DNA of 64,000 bases, taken from Apteryx mantelli. Taxonomy: Eukaryota; Chordata; Aves; Apterygiformes; Apterygidae. The notes under the pieces were generated by a model, which searched no databases, was not told the DNA's origin, and saw only the letters and a list, made by a program, of their open reading frames with translations. Positions 36,101 through 55,900 of the stretch are shown piece after piece; within the stretch, counting starts at the first letter, position 1, and the number at the start of each line of letters is the position of its first letter. The translations under genes and the position numbers were made by a program. Where the stretch lies: the NCBI RefSeq assembly GCF_036417845.1, contig NC_089990.1, positions 69,501 through 133,500 on the forward strand, written 5' to 3'.

Positions 36101-37493
36101 AGAACACAAAGCTAACTGGCTATCCTGTTAAAATTGAAGGTATATTTGAAAACTGTGTCAGTACAAGGGCTTTTTCCTGTGACTGCTGTTTAAAGCCAGG
36201 ATCATGCTCTTCACGCCTCTTCAGACAGCATCTGTGCTAACCGAAGTCTCTACTATAGATATAGCTTTAAGACAGTTTGTAGATTCCAAAGGCTATATCC
36301 TCCCATGGCTCTTATTAGAAGTTGGGTACCTTTTCTTTCTTCTCTTTTGTCTGTTGTTACATCTAAAAGCAGTAACTTCAACAAGAATAAGATTTATTAA
36401 AATAAGCAAGTGGATTTAAAATAAATGGTTTCTTCAAGACAGTTACATTGTTACTTCCATTACCCACAGGACCCCATAGGTCCTGCATTATCAGTTTGTT
36501 GGTTTACAGAGGAGAGGATACGACTTTCTGAAAGCAGGCCTCTTGCTAAATACTTAGGTCAACTTGTCAATTCTCCTGGTGGTCAAATAGTTGAAGTCCC
36601 CTTTGTGCTGACTTATGAATTCCTTATATTGCTCCACCTTTCTGAACCAATTTTCTTCAGCTTCCTGCATTTCTATCTGGGTCTGAGTTTGTCATTTTCT
36701 CTAAAACATGCGCTGCTGCAGTTGAAATTCCTTTTTAAAACTATTTTTCAAAAGCTTCATGACTTCAGTTCAGCCTTTCACAGGCCACCAGTTAATCTTC
36801 TAGTTTGTCAGACCTCTCACTAGAATTCCTTGAACCTTTTTTGTTCTGTTAAAAGACAAGAATTTTAAGTGCATATCCTGACACTATGAGTGTGAATCTG
36901 TCAAAATGCAGTAATATCCATCCTTGGTTTTGGAATTTTCAGTGCAGTAGGTACAGTAAACAAAACAGAAAATGATCATCTTGCAGAAACTTTGTGCGTC
37001 TCTGCAGTGACCTCTGCATGTCTAGCAGCCAGCTTACACTAAAGTTAAGATGGTTTAGCTTGTCAGCTATGATAGAAACCTTACTGGAAGAGTCTGAAAG
37101 TGTTTGTTAAATTTTATGCATATTGGAACTCCACACAGTCGTTCCTGAAGCAGACAGGCTACAACTGTAAAGATAGTTTTCTATTGGAAGTGGTGGGTCA
37201 CCCTTTTCTGTGTTGTTCTTTTAAATATTGTAGAGATACTCCATTAATTTCAGCTGTAAATTTATTGTGTGGGAACTTTTTTTTTGTACATACAGTTAAT
37301 GGGGGAGGGAAAGGGAATTTAATTTGTGAGTAAAGAGACAACAAAATTATATGCTTTATTATGATCAATTTTTACATGGAAATCTGAATGTCTAGGGATC
37401 TCTACTGACTTGTAAACAAAATTACTGTAGTCAAGTATTCTGCAGAATTTAACAAAAACTATTTTTTTTTTACCCCCCCCCCCTTTTTTTAAG

Positions 37494-37660
37494 AAACTTC
37501 ATGTTGGTGTTGTTTATGCCAGAACATAGTAGGCAAGGCAAATTAACTCCAGCCTTGTGTAAACCTGTAATTAGCCAACAAGATGCAACTGAGTACGAAT
37601 CCCAGGTGGCTTTGGAAATGAAAGAGAAATTTTGAGCTCTCTGGCCGGAAGCTGAACGTG
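37494..37660 (+). other. ZC3H12B: ZC3H12B 5' UTR part of start-codon exon
   Basis: A strong acceptor (T-run, C-run, CCCTTTTTTTAAG) ends at 37493. The following 167 bases precede the start ATG. They contain an out-of-frame upstream open frame of 44 codons (37501-37635) that stops 25 bases before the main ATG. Confidence 0.7.
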
Positions 37661-44663
<7,003 letters not shown>

Positions 44664-44748
44664 ATCATTACAGCCTCTTTTAGACTGATGAAACTATACA
44701 GCACAGGAACTGGAGGAAAACTTAGGTGTTGGAAGTGGGCAAATCTAT

Positions 44749-44756
44749 TGTAAATA
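44749..44756 (+). promoter_or_regulatory. Pumilio response element
   Basis: TGTAAATA matches the UGUANAUA consensus for PUM1/PUM2 binding and lies 86 bases after the ZC3H12B stop codon. A second identical site is at 47811-47818. Function is inferred from the motif only. Confidence 0.5.
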
Positions 44757-44802
44757 TTTTTTTAATATGCTAGTATAAAATTCTGTACACAGTAGCAATC
44801 AT

Positions 44803-44864
44803 ATATATATAAATATATAATCATATATATATATAAATATATATATAAATATATATATATATAT
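44803..44864. repeat. TA/ATAAATAT-rich tract in the 3' UTR
   Basis: Interleaved TATATATA and TAAATATA units over about 60 bases. The sequence is highly self-complementary, so the transcript could form long AU hairpins. It is probably length-polymorphic. Confidence 0.85.
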
Positions 44865-47800
44865 GCCTAGGCACTGTATAAGAGCTGACTGCATTGTAAA
44901 TTTTAAGATTTTAAATATAGGGATTTTTAATAGTATTTTACAGGAAATGCATACCTTGCTGCATGGATATAACATTAAGAACTAGAATGTCACATTCAGT
45001 GTCTCAAAGCTGTTAATACAAAATTATGTTACCAATTATATTGCATGTACTAGTGTATACTTTCAATTTGATTATAAATACCTAATTGGCCTTTCAAAGT
45101 ATGCTCTATGCACTCCCAGATCACCTTTAGGATTTCAGCTTTGTCACTTGACAGTGCCTCTTGGCATGTCAGATATTTAAGAAAAAATAAACTTGGCAAA
45201 AATTAAAATATCCAGTTTGTAAAAGCAAAACTGATTTATTCTTTTTCAGCTTTTACATGTCAGTATTGTTGGTATTTCTTAAATTTTACAACTGTTCACC
45301 AAGAGTCTGAGTATCTACTAGGAAGTCCAATACTTTGGCTCCATACAGCAGAAGCCAAATTTGTTATCAAATCAGGACCAAAATACTAAGGTAGGTGGAG
45401 GAGGTTTAGTCAATAAACTAAAAGGAATTTAACTGTAGTGTCTCTCTTCAGAATTGGCTGTCACCTGTACTGTAAACAACTACCATTCTGGATGAATAGA
45501 AATGCTACAGGTTAAAAACTGCTAATTTTCAAGTAAATTGGATTAAGATGTTAGCAAACACGGACGTTCAGCAGTAACTGCAGCCCTTCTTCTGGGAGCA
45601 GGGATGGCATTTGAATGAAACTAGCATTAAAGATCGCTGTACAGGTCAACCTGAGACTGGGGGGAGCGGGGCGGGAGGGGGGGGCTGGTTCTTGAAAAGA
45701 GATGCTACAGTTGAGCTTGTGGCAAAGCTTTCCTGGTTTGTGCTCTTGAGATCCACGCAAAGGTGTGCATTTGCCTCATGAAAGCTTTTAGAGCTCTTGT
45801 TTCAACAGGTGAGAAGAAAATTGTGTGTGGCATTGTTTGCGCAACTGGTTATCTTGCTCAGGGTGGGAACCTTTGTAGCTAAATGTCTCCAAAAGAGGCG
45901 TTTATTGTTTTTTTTAAGCTGCACTGACTGGACGCCCTTTTTTGAATCCACTGTATATTTCAACATTTTAAACCATTACTAACTCGATATGTCTCGAGCT
46001 AGGACTTGTTGACTTCTACTGTAGTTTTTTTCATGAAAGTTGAGAAGGCCTGGTTTAATGGCCTTTTGTTTCTTCATGAGAAGGTGTGACACTGCCTAAA
46101 TGTTTCTTACTGTGAAACACACAGAACGTGAGGCTGCAGTCAGGGTTGTTTCTGGTGTTTTGATAATGGCTTGCATGCTGCTTTCTGGTTATGTTTGTCT
46201 GAGGAACAAAATTACATCATCTCTTCCACTTGTGTTACTGTAATAATGGTTGGCTTGATTCAAAATATCTTGTGGACTATTTATCATGTGCAAAAATGTG
46301 TTCATGTCAGATAATAAAAGCAATTACAGGTGCACCTATAGTTAATGTACTGGTGTTTGATAGCCACATCATTTCACACATGATAAATATTCTAGTATTG
46401 GTGCAGGAACCTCTCCAATTCTTACATTACATAATGACCATGTCATTATGTATTTAAACTGAGTTAGCTTGAAGTTGATTCTGTCTTCACATTTGGTGTT
46501 TAAAAATAACTAAGCTTTTTTATTAGTTGATCTGTTAATGGTAAAAATAAATCTTCAGACACTTCTATAATTTCAGAAAACAGATTTAACTCTTGGCCAG
46601 TTTTCAAAACATTTCTTACTAATCAACATTTTATAATTTTAATTTCCAAGTAGTTTTATTCTCTTATCTTCTCTTGCATGGTATAAGCAGCTGAGAGCAA
46701 TGCCTCAAATAACCAGAAATGACCTTTTGTTTGTTGATACAAATTGTATCTCTTTTTCTTGATTGTATAAAAACTGTGTAAAAAAGCATCTCTAGATTAA
46801 CTTCAGTATTACATTTTCACCAAAATGTTTGTGACACCATGTGTCACGGGGAAGTAGCCCATGGGTAATTATGGCTCTTTTTATTTAAAATGGGCACTTA
46901 TAGTTTATAGACAAGCAAGGACAACTTTTCAGAACCAGTTTATAACATGCACAGATACTGTGTGTACACCTCAAAGCATTACATAAAGTTATCTTTAGTC
47001 TATTTATTAAGCAGATACATTCTTGCACTAGAACTTTATGTAAAAATGTTGGTGTTAACAACTCATCTGCATGTGTTTAAAATATAACAATATAATTGCT
47101 GTAGACTCTGCCTTAGTCTTAACAGATTAATTTATAAATTATTTAGGTTTAAAATGAAGTTTATTGTGCACTCACACTTTCCATCTTGCATGGAATTAAA
47201 TATTTATATGTAGAAAAATGTTTGTTCCCTTTTTCTCCAATTATAAAGATGAGCTATTTTAAGAGGGGTTTGGTAGGTGTTTTTGATGCACTCTAATTCT
47301 GAAGCCTGAGCAGAAATTACTGTATGAAGTTTTGGGTGGTTTATGGAGATACTAATTTTTGTAGGACTTGTCTAGTCATTTTTGTTTTCACTGACTTTTG
47401 TCTTGTAGATTGATAGAATACGTCTTTTTCTAAGGATGGAAATGTTATACCAATACAAATCCAGCATACCATTTATCTAGGGCACTTTAAAGGCAAATTG
47501 TCTTTCTCTAAAAAGCTATGAGCAGCTGTCCTCCATAGAATTACAGAATAGGCAATATAGCCTTCTGGAAAGAGTTTGCAAATTGTGTGCTTGTCTAGTT
47601 CTCCTTCAAAGTAATGAAACTTATATGTAATGTAGTCTCTTCTGATCAGCTAGTTTAAATGGTAATTCAGCCATCCACATCTGTTTTAAGATATGTTTAC
47701 AAGTCAATTCAAAACACTGACACAGTCATTAATCTTCAGCACATAAGCTTAGATTTCTTCTTACATAGAAGAGCTGATCTTCAGAAACACATGATTATAA

Positions 47801-49362
47801 CTGTCTATATTGTAAATATAAGACTGTGTATAAGTGCTCTTTTTGAGAGCATGATATTTAAATATGTTTTAAAACTGTAAGAGAACAGTTCTAGAATCTA
47901 TATTTTAATAAAATCTATAAAAATTAAAATCCTAATGAAAAACTGGGGGGAAAAAAAAAGGTGGGGAGGTGAAATCCTGGCCTACTGCAATCAACAGGAC
48001 TTAAGCAGTAGACTTTAGTGGGAACCAGAGCTTTCTCTGGGAGTTCTGATTTACTGATCTTTTACTTTAGCTGTATTACTTTCACATGCTTTATCACTTA
48101 AAAGTGCATAACCTTAGATTTATTAGTTATGATTCAAAAATCAAATGCTTTCTGGGATGTCAGCCTAAGTTATTTAATGGTTTTTTTTGTAAGTATTACA
48201 TATTAGTAATATATTAGATTGTATATATAGATTTTTTGACTAGTTAGTCCTGTTGTCTTAATTGAGCTACAGTAGTTTGCTTTTATTCATTTGTAGATTT
48301 AAACATTACTGTTTAATTGTTGTAAAATTTTTATAAATCTCTTTGGGTTTTTTGGTTGACCCAAATATAATGTAAGTCTCAATGACAAAATGAGTGAAAA
48401 TGGATGTTAAACCAGTATTTGGTGTTTGTAAATCACTGTAGTAAGTGTGCAATGCTCTAATTGGTGCTGCATGTAATTCATTCACTAGCATGGATGTCTG
48501 TTTAGCTTTTTGTAAAAATGTTTTAAATTTAAACTCTTAAAATTAGAAAGTGTGCATGCAGTTGCTTAGAACACACACAAGAACCCTCATTTCAAAACAA
48601 AACAAATCCCAAAACACACACCAAAATGTCTATCTAGTTGGGTCCATACATACTTTTAATGCCAGTTTGCCTCAAACTGCATTTTGGCATTCTTAATGAT
48701 AAAACTAAAGGAGTTCAGAATACTCAAAGAATCTGTCCAAATAATTCAACTAAGAAAATACTTGGCTGGTGGCATGCATGTATATGTGTGGGGTATACCA
48801 CATCACAAATGGGAAAATGTCAATGGTCATATTTTATTACAGTCTTATACTTAAAAATTCCACTCTAAAGACAAAGGGCATGTATCATTTCAGTGAGATT
48901 TTGTTCCACAAAGTTGAATTATCATCTTATCTTGACCTGCCAAAAGTTTACCTGAATGTACTCATGTTATTCCAACCATTAGATCTATCACTATTACTAC
49001 TATGGTAAGTGTTCAGCTTTAATATTCCTCTTATACACCCACAGTGTGTGGGACAGAGCCCTATTAAGTGTAAGAATATCTCCCACAATATTTCAACTGG
49101 AAAAATATAATTGAACTGTCATTTAAATTATTCTCACCCCAGTTTTTGGTTAGCCTTTGAAGAGCCATTATATAATATCTATGATTTTGGTCTGTGATGT
49201 TTAAAGCTTGTAAATGTATTAGAAGAATTGAGAGAGGACTCCAAAAGAAAACATAGGCTATTATCTGCTCTTTTTTCCCCTCACTGTTCTTTGTAACAGG
49301 TTTGCACGATTATTTAATATATTTGGAACATGTTATACTTTATATATAAAATTTGCTTACTT

Positions 49363-49368
49363 AATAAA
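49363..49368 (+). terminator. ZC3H12B: Distal polyadenylation signal of ZC3H12B
   Basis: AATAAA followed by a T-rich, GT-containing region at about 49385-49410 (ATGTTTCTAACTTTTTATTT). It is the last strong signal before the sequence character changes and candidate minus-strand exons begin. Cleavage would be at about 49380-49390. Confidence 0.55.
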
Positions 49369-49870
49369 ACTGAGAGCCAGTGGATTATGTTTCTAACTTT
49401 TTATTTTGTAAACCTCTTCAGGAGACAATCAAAAAAACCCTGTTCTGTCCAAAACAATTGTTACAGTCCCTCCAAATAATTTCTCAATATTTTTTAGGTA
49501 ATTTACCGAAAAATACCCAGATTCTGAAATCATACATAATGCTTGGCTTTTCCATTTGTGCTTAAATCTGTGAAGGAACAGGACAAAACTAAGAAGCTCT
49601 GTTTTACTTTAAAAAACAGAGGAGAAAGGTTGCTGTACTATTTAAGTGCTGCTCTGCTGTTAGCATATTCTGTGCCAGTTTCTCTCTTAGGAAAATTTTC
49701 TTGGGCTATTTAAAATTTTAATCATTTCCCTTATTATGGGGGAATGTGATATAATTTCATTTATTACCACTACTTTGACTCAAACTGCTTTGAGTTATTT
49801 GGGGGAAAAAGAAAAAGTAAAGCTAATGAAAGTTAAATAATAGTTTTTATCTGGACCTGCTGGAACTTCT

Positions 49871-50063
49871 CACCACACCCATGTTTGCTGTCAGGGTAGC
49901 CAGAACCAGGTGCACTGAAAGAGCACAAAACCCCTCAGAAACAGCAAAATGTATGTATTACAAAGTTGCATTTTCAAAATCCCAGGCACTTTGTAATTAA
50001 TTTATGTCTTCACATATACTACTGAAAACAAGTACCAATTAGATTCTGCAGGATCATCTTCCT
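49871..50063. repeat. Copy A of a paired ~190-bp repeat
   Basis: This segment aligns over its whole length, at roughly 75-80% identity by eye, with 57541-57735 in the same orientation. Shared words include TTTGCT, GTAGCCAGAA, ATGTATTACAAAGTTGC, CCAGGCACTTTGT, ATTAATTTATG, CTGAAAACAAG and AATTAGATTC. It is either an ancient tandem duplication or two members of an unrecognised dispersed repeat. Confidence 0.8.
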
Positions 50064-52579
50064 GTTCCCTCTCCAAAACTGTAACCTTTATTAAGTAGTG
50101 CTGAAGTACTTTTCATTCTGTGAATGTAGCTGCCTCTAATATTTTGTTCTCTGAATCCCAAAGACTTGCATAGACAAGAACAAAGTATCTTAAAGTTCCA
50201 CCATCCACTTATATTGAAAAGAAATTTAAAAGGTGGCAAAAGAGAGAGGGGCCACAGACAGTGCAGTGGTTCCTACTTGCGTGGTTTATCCCAGCAGTCT
50301 TCCAGATAGTCCCAGCTTCTATCTCGTATCCTTTCTATAGTTTCCCTTTAGAGATGTTTTTTCAGACTGTAACATGGACCTGGATAAGTTAGTTTACCGG
50401 GAGAAAGCAGTCTTAAGAAGTTCTGCCCAATGCAATGGAAAAATCAAGTATTCAGGACTACATCAAAACTGCATTTCCTTTTTCCACCCAGAACGTGCTT
50501 CCAGTAAAGAAGGAAATTAGCATGTTGAAAACAAATTTTACCAAGCACACCTTTAATTAAAGGAAAAAGAAGCTAGAGATAGTGTGGTATTCTAGTCTAT
50601 CTAAATGTGTTCTACATTTATTATATATTATTTATACTAATTTTGTCATTTTCCAGATATTTGGGAAAATAGCTACAAAACTGTTCCACCTGTGACTAAA
50701 CCAGATTAGACACCAAGGTTCATAATCCTGAACAGAGCATTACACGAGTAACTCATCTAGGTTTTACACTACTGTTGTTTTAGTAAAAGCCCCCTCTTCA
50801 GTTTTTTGAATATTAGTAGCTTTCTAAAAGTTGAAACATTTCATGTTTCTTTTCCCCAGTCACTCCTGACTTCATTTTCCCTTGGTTTCATGCCTGCTTT
50901 TTCTCCTGCTCTAGTAATACTTTGTATAAAATTCATGCCAAGACTTCCTAAGTCATGATTTTTTTTTTTTTTAAAGCATCTGGCATTTGTGTGCTTTCCT
51001 ACAAATTCTTCACAGCAGTGGATTTAACTATTTTATTTCACTTGCTAGTACCTTAGCTCTGCAATTTGATCGAAGACCAGGATCTGTGTTCCACGATTTC
51101 CTTGGTATTGTGATGGCAGATACACAAGGCAATGACTACAGCTCACAAAGAAACTATACTAGCAGATGAGCAGTAAGAACAAACTTCTTCACTGAAAATT
51201 TCCTAAATAGGCTTGAGGAACTACTCATTAAAAGGAGAAATTTCTAAAAATACTAATTAAAAAAGGGGAAGGGCTTACATAAAACATCTATTCTAACAGG
51301 AAGTGAAGTTTGCTTTCCTCTTCATTGTGTAGAATCAGCACTGCTTGTTTCTACAGGAGGAATGTACAACGTACTTTCCATTTTAAACGATTTTTGGCTG
51401 ACTGCTGAACAGACAGTAACCACAGCAGGACAGGATGACAAAAATTACAATAAAGAAAAAAAATATTTACATTATGGATACTTAGCTAAACCTTTACTTG
51501 AGAACCAGCCTAAAAGGCTTCCATGAGGTTTTTGTTCTAAACTTGCAATTTAATCCTGTCCAGTGTACTGCTAAAGTTGTTGTTTTTCTAGCTCTCTTTC
51601 TAAAGAACATTAGCATATAATGTCAGCAGTAGCTCTAAAGAACTAAAAAGATCTCATTTCACAATGCTACATTGACATTTTCAAAGGTTGTTCCTGCTTT
51701 GTTTTTAAATACTGCAAATTACCACTAGCCTGACTCAGAGAAAGGCTCTGTCTTCCTATCTAACAGATATACTCCAACAAATTCTTACTGAGAAGTCTTG
51801 AAATAGGTACACACATAAGCTCCCAATTTTTTACCAGGTAATTGCAGAAGCCTTAAAGTTCCAGGTACCTTTAATACAGCTAAATAAAATTGCATTTAGT
51901 AGATGCTAGCTGTAAGTCCTTTTTCTCACCAACTTTTCAACTAGGTACTCAGCCCATTTCTGCAATAGTCACACTAGCTCCAGGCAAAGACCATAGTATT
52001 GTTTATTGATCTCAGCAAAAACATGAATAGGAACAAAAGCAAGCAGAAAATTTTAGTTAAAAAGAGACAGAAGTGGCCTCAAGAGTATCATTTGAAAACA
52101 TTTCTCTCTCTCACACACACAAAAAATCCAAAGATGTTTATGCACTGAACTGCATCTGAAACTGATTATTCAGCTATGCTATAGCTAGGCTTGATCCCTG
52201 AAGCTTCATGTTAAATCCTAGCTAGATGAAAATTATGGCAAAATAATCCAAACTCATACATGACTACATTAGGTTCTCTGGAAGAGAAAGGCTCAATAGT
52301 CTGCCCAATGAGGACCAGAGTATATTTTTCAGAATATGTGAGTGAAAAAGGAAAAAATAGGATCTAGAAAGAAGATTGCCTTCAGTCAAGGGTGTTTATT
52401 AACTGTGGAAAAAAAAATGCTGAAGGATTCCAAAGTATACTAATCATATTTTGAAAACATCAGCTAGAGCTAAAAGTTCATGATAGTGGTTAAGCAGACA
52501 ATGATGATTACTCATGGAACTTAAAATTCAACTGCTTTATGAAGTAAAATTTACACGGTCAAAATTAATAAATCTTTAT

Positions 52580-52592
52580 GGGGGGGGGGGGG
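52580..52592. repeat. Homopolymer G13 tract
   Basis: Thirteen consecutive G in otherwise AT-rich DNA; simple repeat. Confidence 0.9.
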
Positions 52593-52995
52593 AAGAAAGA
52601 AAGGAGTCCTGGAATGGCTTTTTCCCTATCATTATTACTCATTCTTCCATGTCACTTATCTTGTGCAATACTGAAAGCTGGAGGGCAGTCTGCTGTCTTA
52701 GAAAAGTTGAAGGCCACTTTTTATTTTATGGAAGTCATTCTGGGTCCATAACAATCCTCCTGTCACAGGAATATTCAGTTCTGCAGAGCTGTGAGAGGAA
52801 GAGAAATAAGCCACATAAGCATCAAACTGATTTAGAAGCTTGCATCACCAAAGTCATTTTGATAGCATTCTAAACTTCATTAAGGAAGTTGTAACAGGGG
52901 TTTTTATTTCCAAAACAAAATACCACTTCTCTCTTTTAGCTCTGGACATTTAGCTGCCAGAACGTTCATCAGTTCATTCAAGAGGGGGAACCGTC

Positions 52996-55900
52996 CTGAG
53001 GTGCCAAAGGTGAGCACATACCAAAGGAAAGATGAGCAGCTATGGACATTTGTTAGGGAGACATGACTTCAGAAATAACCACACAACAGTTTTCATCTGA
53101 ACTGTCCTTTGCAGCGAGGAATACAAGCTAATGAGGCAAAATACTAATACTGCAATGCTAACACTGATCTGAAACCTGACTATCATGAATTATAAGTGTT
53201 GCACAGTATGTACAGGCACACATCTGCTTGATTGCTTTGGTTCTGCCTGCTGTGCCCAAGTTTCCAGTTCAGACTGTAACTCCCCCTACCGCTGCTGAGC
53301 AGGAGCAGCAGCACTCCTGAGTAATCCAAGGAATCTTCCCCTCTCTTTGCACACGTTATATCACCTCTGTAACGGGAAAAGTAACCTTGTCATTACGGCA
53401 AAAAAACCTTTAAGCTTTGAATTGCTAGGACTGCCTCAGCCCCAGAATGCTAATGCCTGGATCAGAGAGCATATGCAGCACCTGACACATGGAAACTAGC
53501 CATTCCTATGGCTCTTATGAAGAAGACGACAGAAACTAGACTGTTTACACAGAGTTTAAAGGAAGTTATTGTTTGGTGACACTCACAGCAAGCTAAGTCA
53601 TTTCTAAATATAGAAGGTGGCTCACTCTCAAACAGGCGTAAAACCCCTTTCCACTGCAGAAGTTACCTAGTTAGGGTTGAGTCCTGGGAGATTCCTCCAA
53701 ACAACAACACATTAACATGACTAACATAGCACACAAAGGAACAATAAGTTTTTATACAGTGTTCCAAGACATAAAGCACTGCTGAACACACGGCTCAAAG
53801 AACAGGTGGAGAACAGGGTAAATGATTCCTTATCCAAAGCTTTAATATATGAAGGAACTTAAATCACTACAATGTTGTAACTAGGTCATCAGCTAACGGT
53901 ATGTTTTATCACTTGTATTCATTTTAAGAGAATGGGGAAGGTGGGAGAGCTAAATTTTAACAATAAAATGTCTTTACGAGATCCACTTGAAACCTGGTAT
54001 CTGACATTTGTGAAGAAAAAGGGAAAACCTGGTTGTCTTTTGCAAGTTTGTTATCTTCTCTATTCCTTACGCCCAAGGACAGCTCATGCAATCCCAGCTA
54101 CAATTGAGGCGCCTCCAGAACAAGAATCTATTCTCTGCCCACCCACTATCTTCACCCTTCAGCACATATTGCTGTCCCACTTACCTGCTCGCACATGTCA
54201 TCCTTAGGACAATGAAATCCAGGCATTATACATGACCATTAAATGATGAATCCCATTTCAGAAATGTCAATGCAACCTTTCGGTGCAACCCTTGAAGCAA
54301 CTGCATGTCAGCAACTCCACCCTCAGAAAACTCTCCAAGTGGTCATTGCCAACCCCCAAATTTGCCCCTGTTGTAAGATGAAACTGACACTGGGAGTAAA
54401 CAAAAGATACATATGCTTATACACAAAAAAGAAATATCTATCTGAGGATGAGAGCAGCTATTCAAAGCTTCAGAGGCTGCCACAGCAAACCTAAGCATGA
54501 ATTTTGACAACGCAGCCCATAACACACTAGAAGATCCACTGAAAAATGCAACCTTTTGGGACCAGGAAGGAATGAACTGCAAGCTTTTCCAAAGCATCCA
54601 AGCATCACAGGAACTTAATGTCCCACGTTAAAACAAAGCAAAACCTCTGAGGACACAAAATCATTTCCACAAACAAGATTAAGGTATATGGGAAGCTTGA
54701 TTTACAGCAACTTGAAGCTATACACTGAAAAGCTCAATGCCTTTTCCAGATGATACGGGAATAATTGGCAATATAGCAGAGGCTGCTGCCCAGAGCTCCT
54801 CAGAGACAGATACTTTCTCCTCCTAAGGTCAAAATACCTCCCAGTCACTCCCTTTTCAGATGAAACACTGCTGGGAGCCTTGCAGACAAAGCCAACGCAG
54901 AAAGATTACAGCTACCTCATTCAATGTAATGATCAGACAATTTTCCTCTGGCTGATGGAAACTACCCAGAATTCAGCTTGCTAACAAGGTCATCTTTCCT
55001 CCCCAGTCATGTACACTCCTCATCACTCATGACTTCATAGGCCTGCTGTCATCCCCAGGACAGAGACTCTGGAGACAGACACTGACATCATCTTCCACCT
55101 CAAATGTACTGCAGGAAGGTTGTCAAGAGCAAGCTCATCACAGCAGATTAACTGCTTTTCAGGAGGGATGAAGCTAGACTATTGTTAAGCAGGGTAACAG
55201 CATTTTATTACTTGGGATTCAAGGGAGAAAGTGCTCTTTGAGTAATCAGAGCTACTCTGTTCTACAACTACTTGCTTGTCATTAATTTTTTCCAATTGTA
55301 TATCTGCACAGACAGCTAAATATATGATAATGGACTACAGCCTCAAAATTCACTGGTTTGGGCTGGATTCAGCTCTTTTGGAACTATTTTGCTTCTCTGA
55401 GATTCAGGCTATTTTGTTTTAGGAACAGCATGCTTGTCTTTGGGAATATCTGACTGTAAACCAGAGAAACTGTGCAAAAGGCTCCACAAGGGACCAAGTT
55501 GTGTGACAAATGGTGGGCAGAGAAACAGGAGCAGGGAAAGAACAAAACAAGAGCTTATCCAACAATCTCGTGGGAGAAAACCTGTGGATAGCTAGGCTGT
55601 TGATTTAGTCTTTAAGCTCAGGGAAGGCATACTCTCCAATTTCTTGAACCTCCAGAAAACAGCAACAACAGAAACAGAAAATGTGAAGAATGGGAGTTGA
55701 GAAAGGCTCTTGACTGTCTCTAAAGATTGGTTCATCTTTAAAAGGGAAGGGAGTTTGTCAGCTGAAACCTATTTTTCCTAGCACATGTTTACGTAAGCAA
55801 GTTTTTCTAAAGACTCATCAGAAGCACAGACCTCAAACAAGGTAGGCAGAATTCAGGCAGATGTTAGACAAACATCATAGACGAAACACATTCGTAAGAT

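Larger units (their letters stand above)
14588..37493 (+). other. ZC3H12B: ZC3H12B intron 1 (inferred)
   Basis: About 22.9 kb of mostly AT-rich DNA between the CpG island and the acceptor of the start-codon exon. Recognised contents are minus-oriented CR1 pieces (18.06 and 28.26 kb), an LTR-like fossil with tandem repeats (26.85-28.25 kb), simple repeats (C-run at 16928, CCCCT at 17763, T-run at 23541, GT at 27757) and one possible unlisted exon at 29981-30148. I see no other gene inside it on either strand. Confidence 0.6.
44664..49385 (+). other. ZC3H12B: ZC3H12B 3' UTR (about 4.7 kb, inferred)
   Basis: AT-rich, repeat-poor sequence following the stop codon. It contains a TA-rich tract (44803-44864), two canonical Pumilio sites (TGTAAATA at 44749 and 47811), several AATAAA signals (45186, 46313, 46546, 47907) and a final one at 49363 followed by a T/GT-rich downstream element. 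A 3' UTR of several kilobases is in line with human ZC3H12B. Shorter isoforms through the internal signals are possible. The exact end is inferred. Confidence 0.6.
49386..52900. other. Intergenic or 3' flank, little recognised
   Basis: Contains one copy of a paired ~190-bp repeat (49871-50063), an 11-T run near 50960 and a G13 tract at 52580-52592. No convincing exon or known repeat family. Confidence 0.45.

Noticed and set aside
36425-36823. 132-codon plus-strand open frame
   Set aside because: Leu/Phe/Ser-rich translation of pyrimidine-rich intron, with no splice context and no recognised motif.
37658-37660. GTG as the ZC3H12B start, one codon upstream
   Set aside because: The ATG at 37661 follows immediately, has a purine at -3 and gives the expected 836-residue protein.
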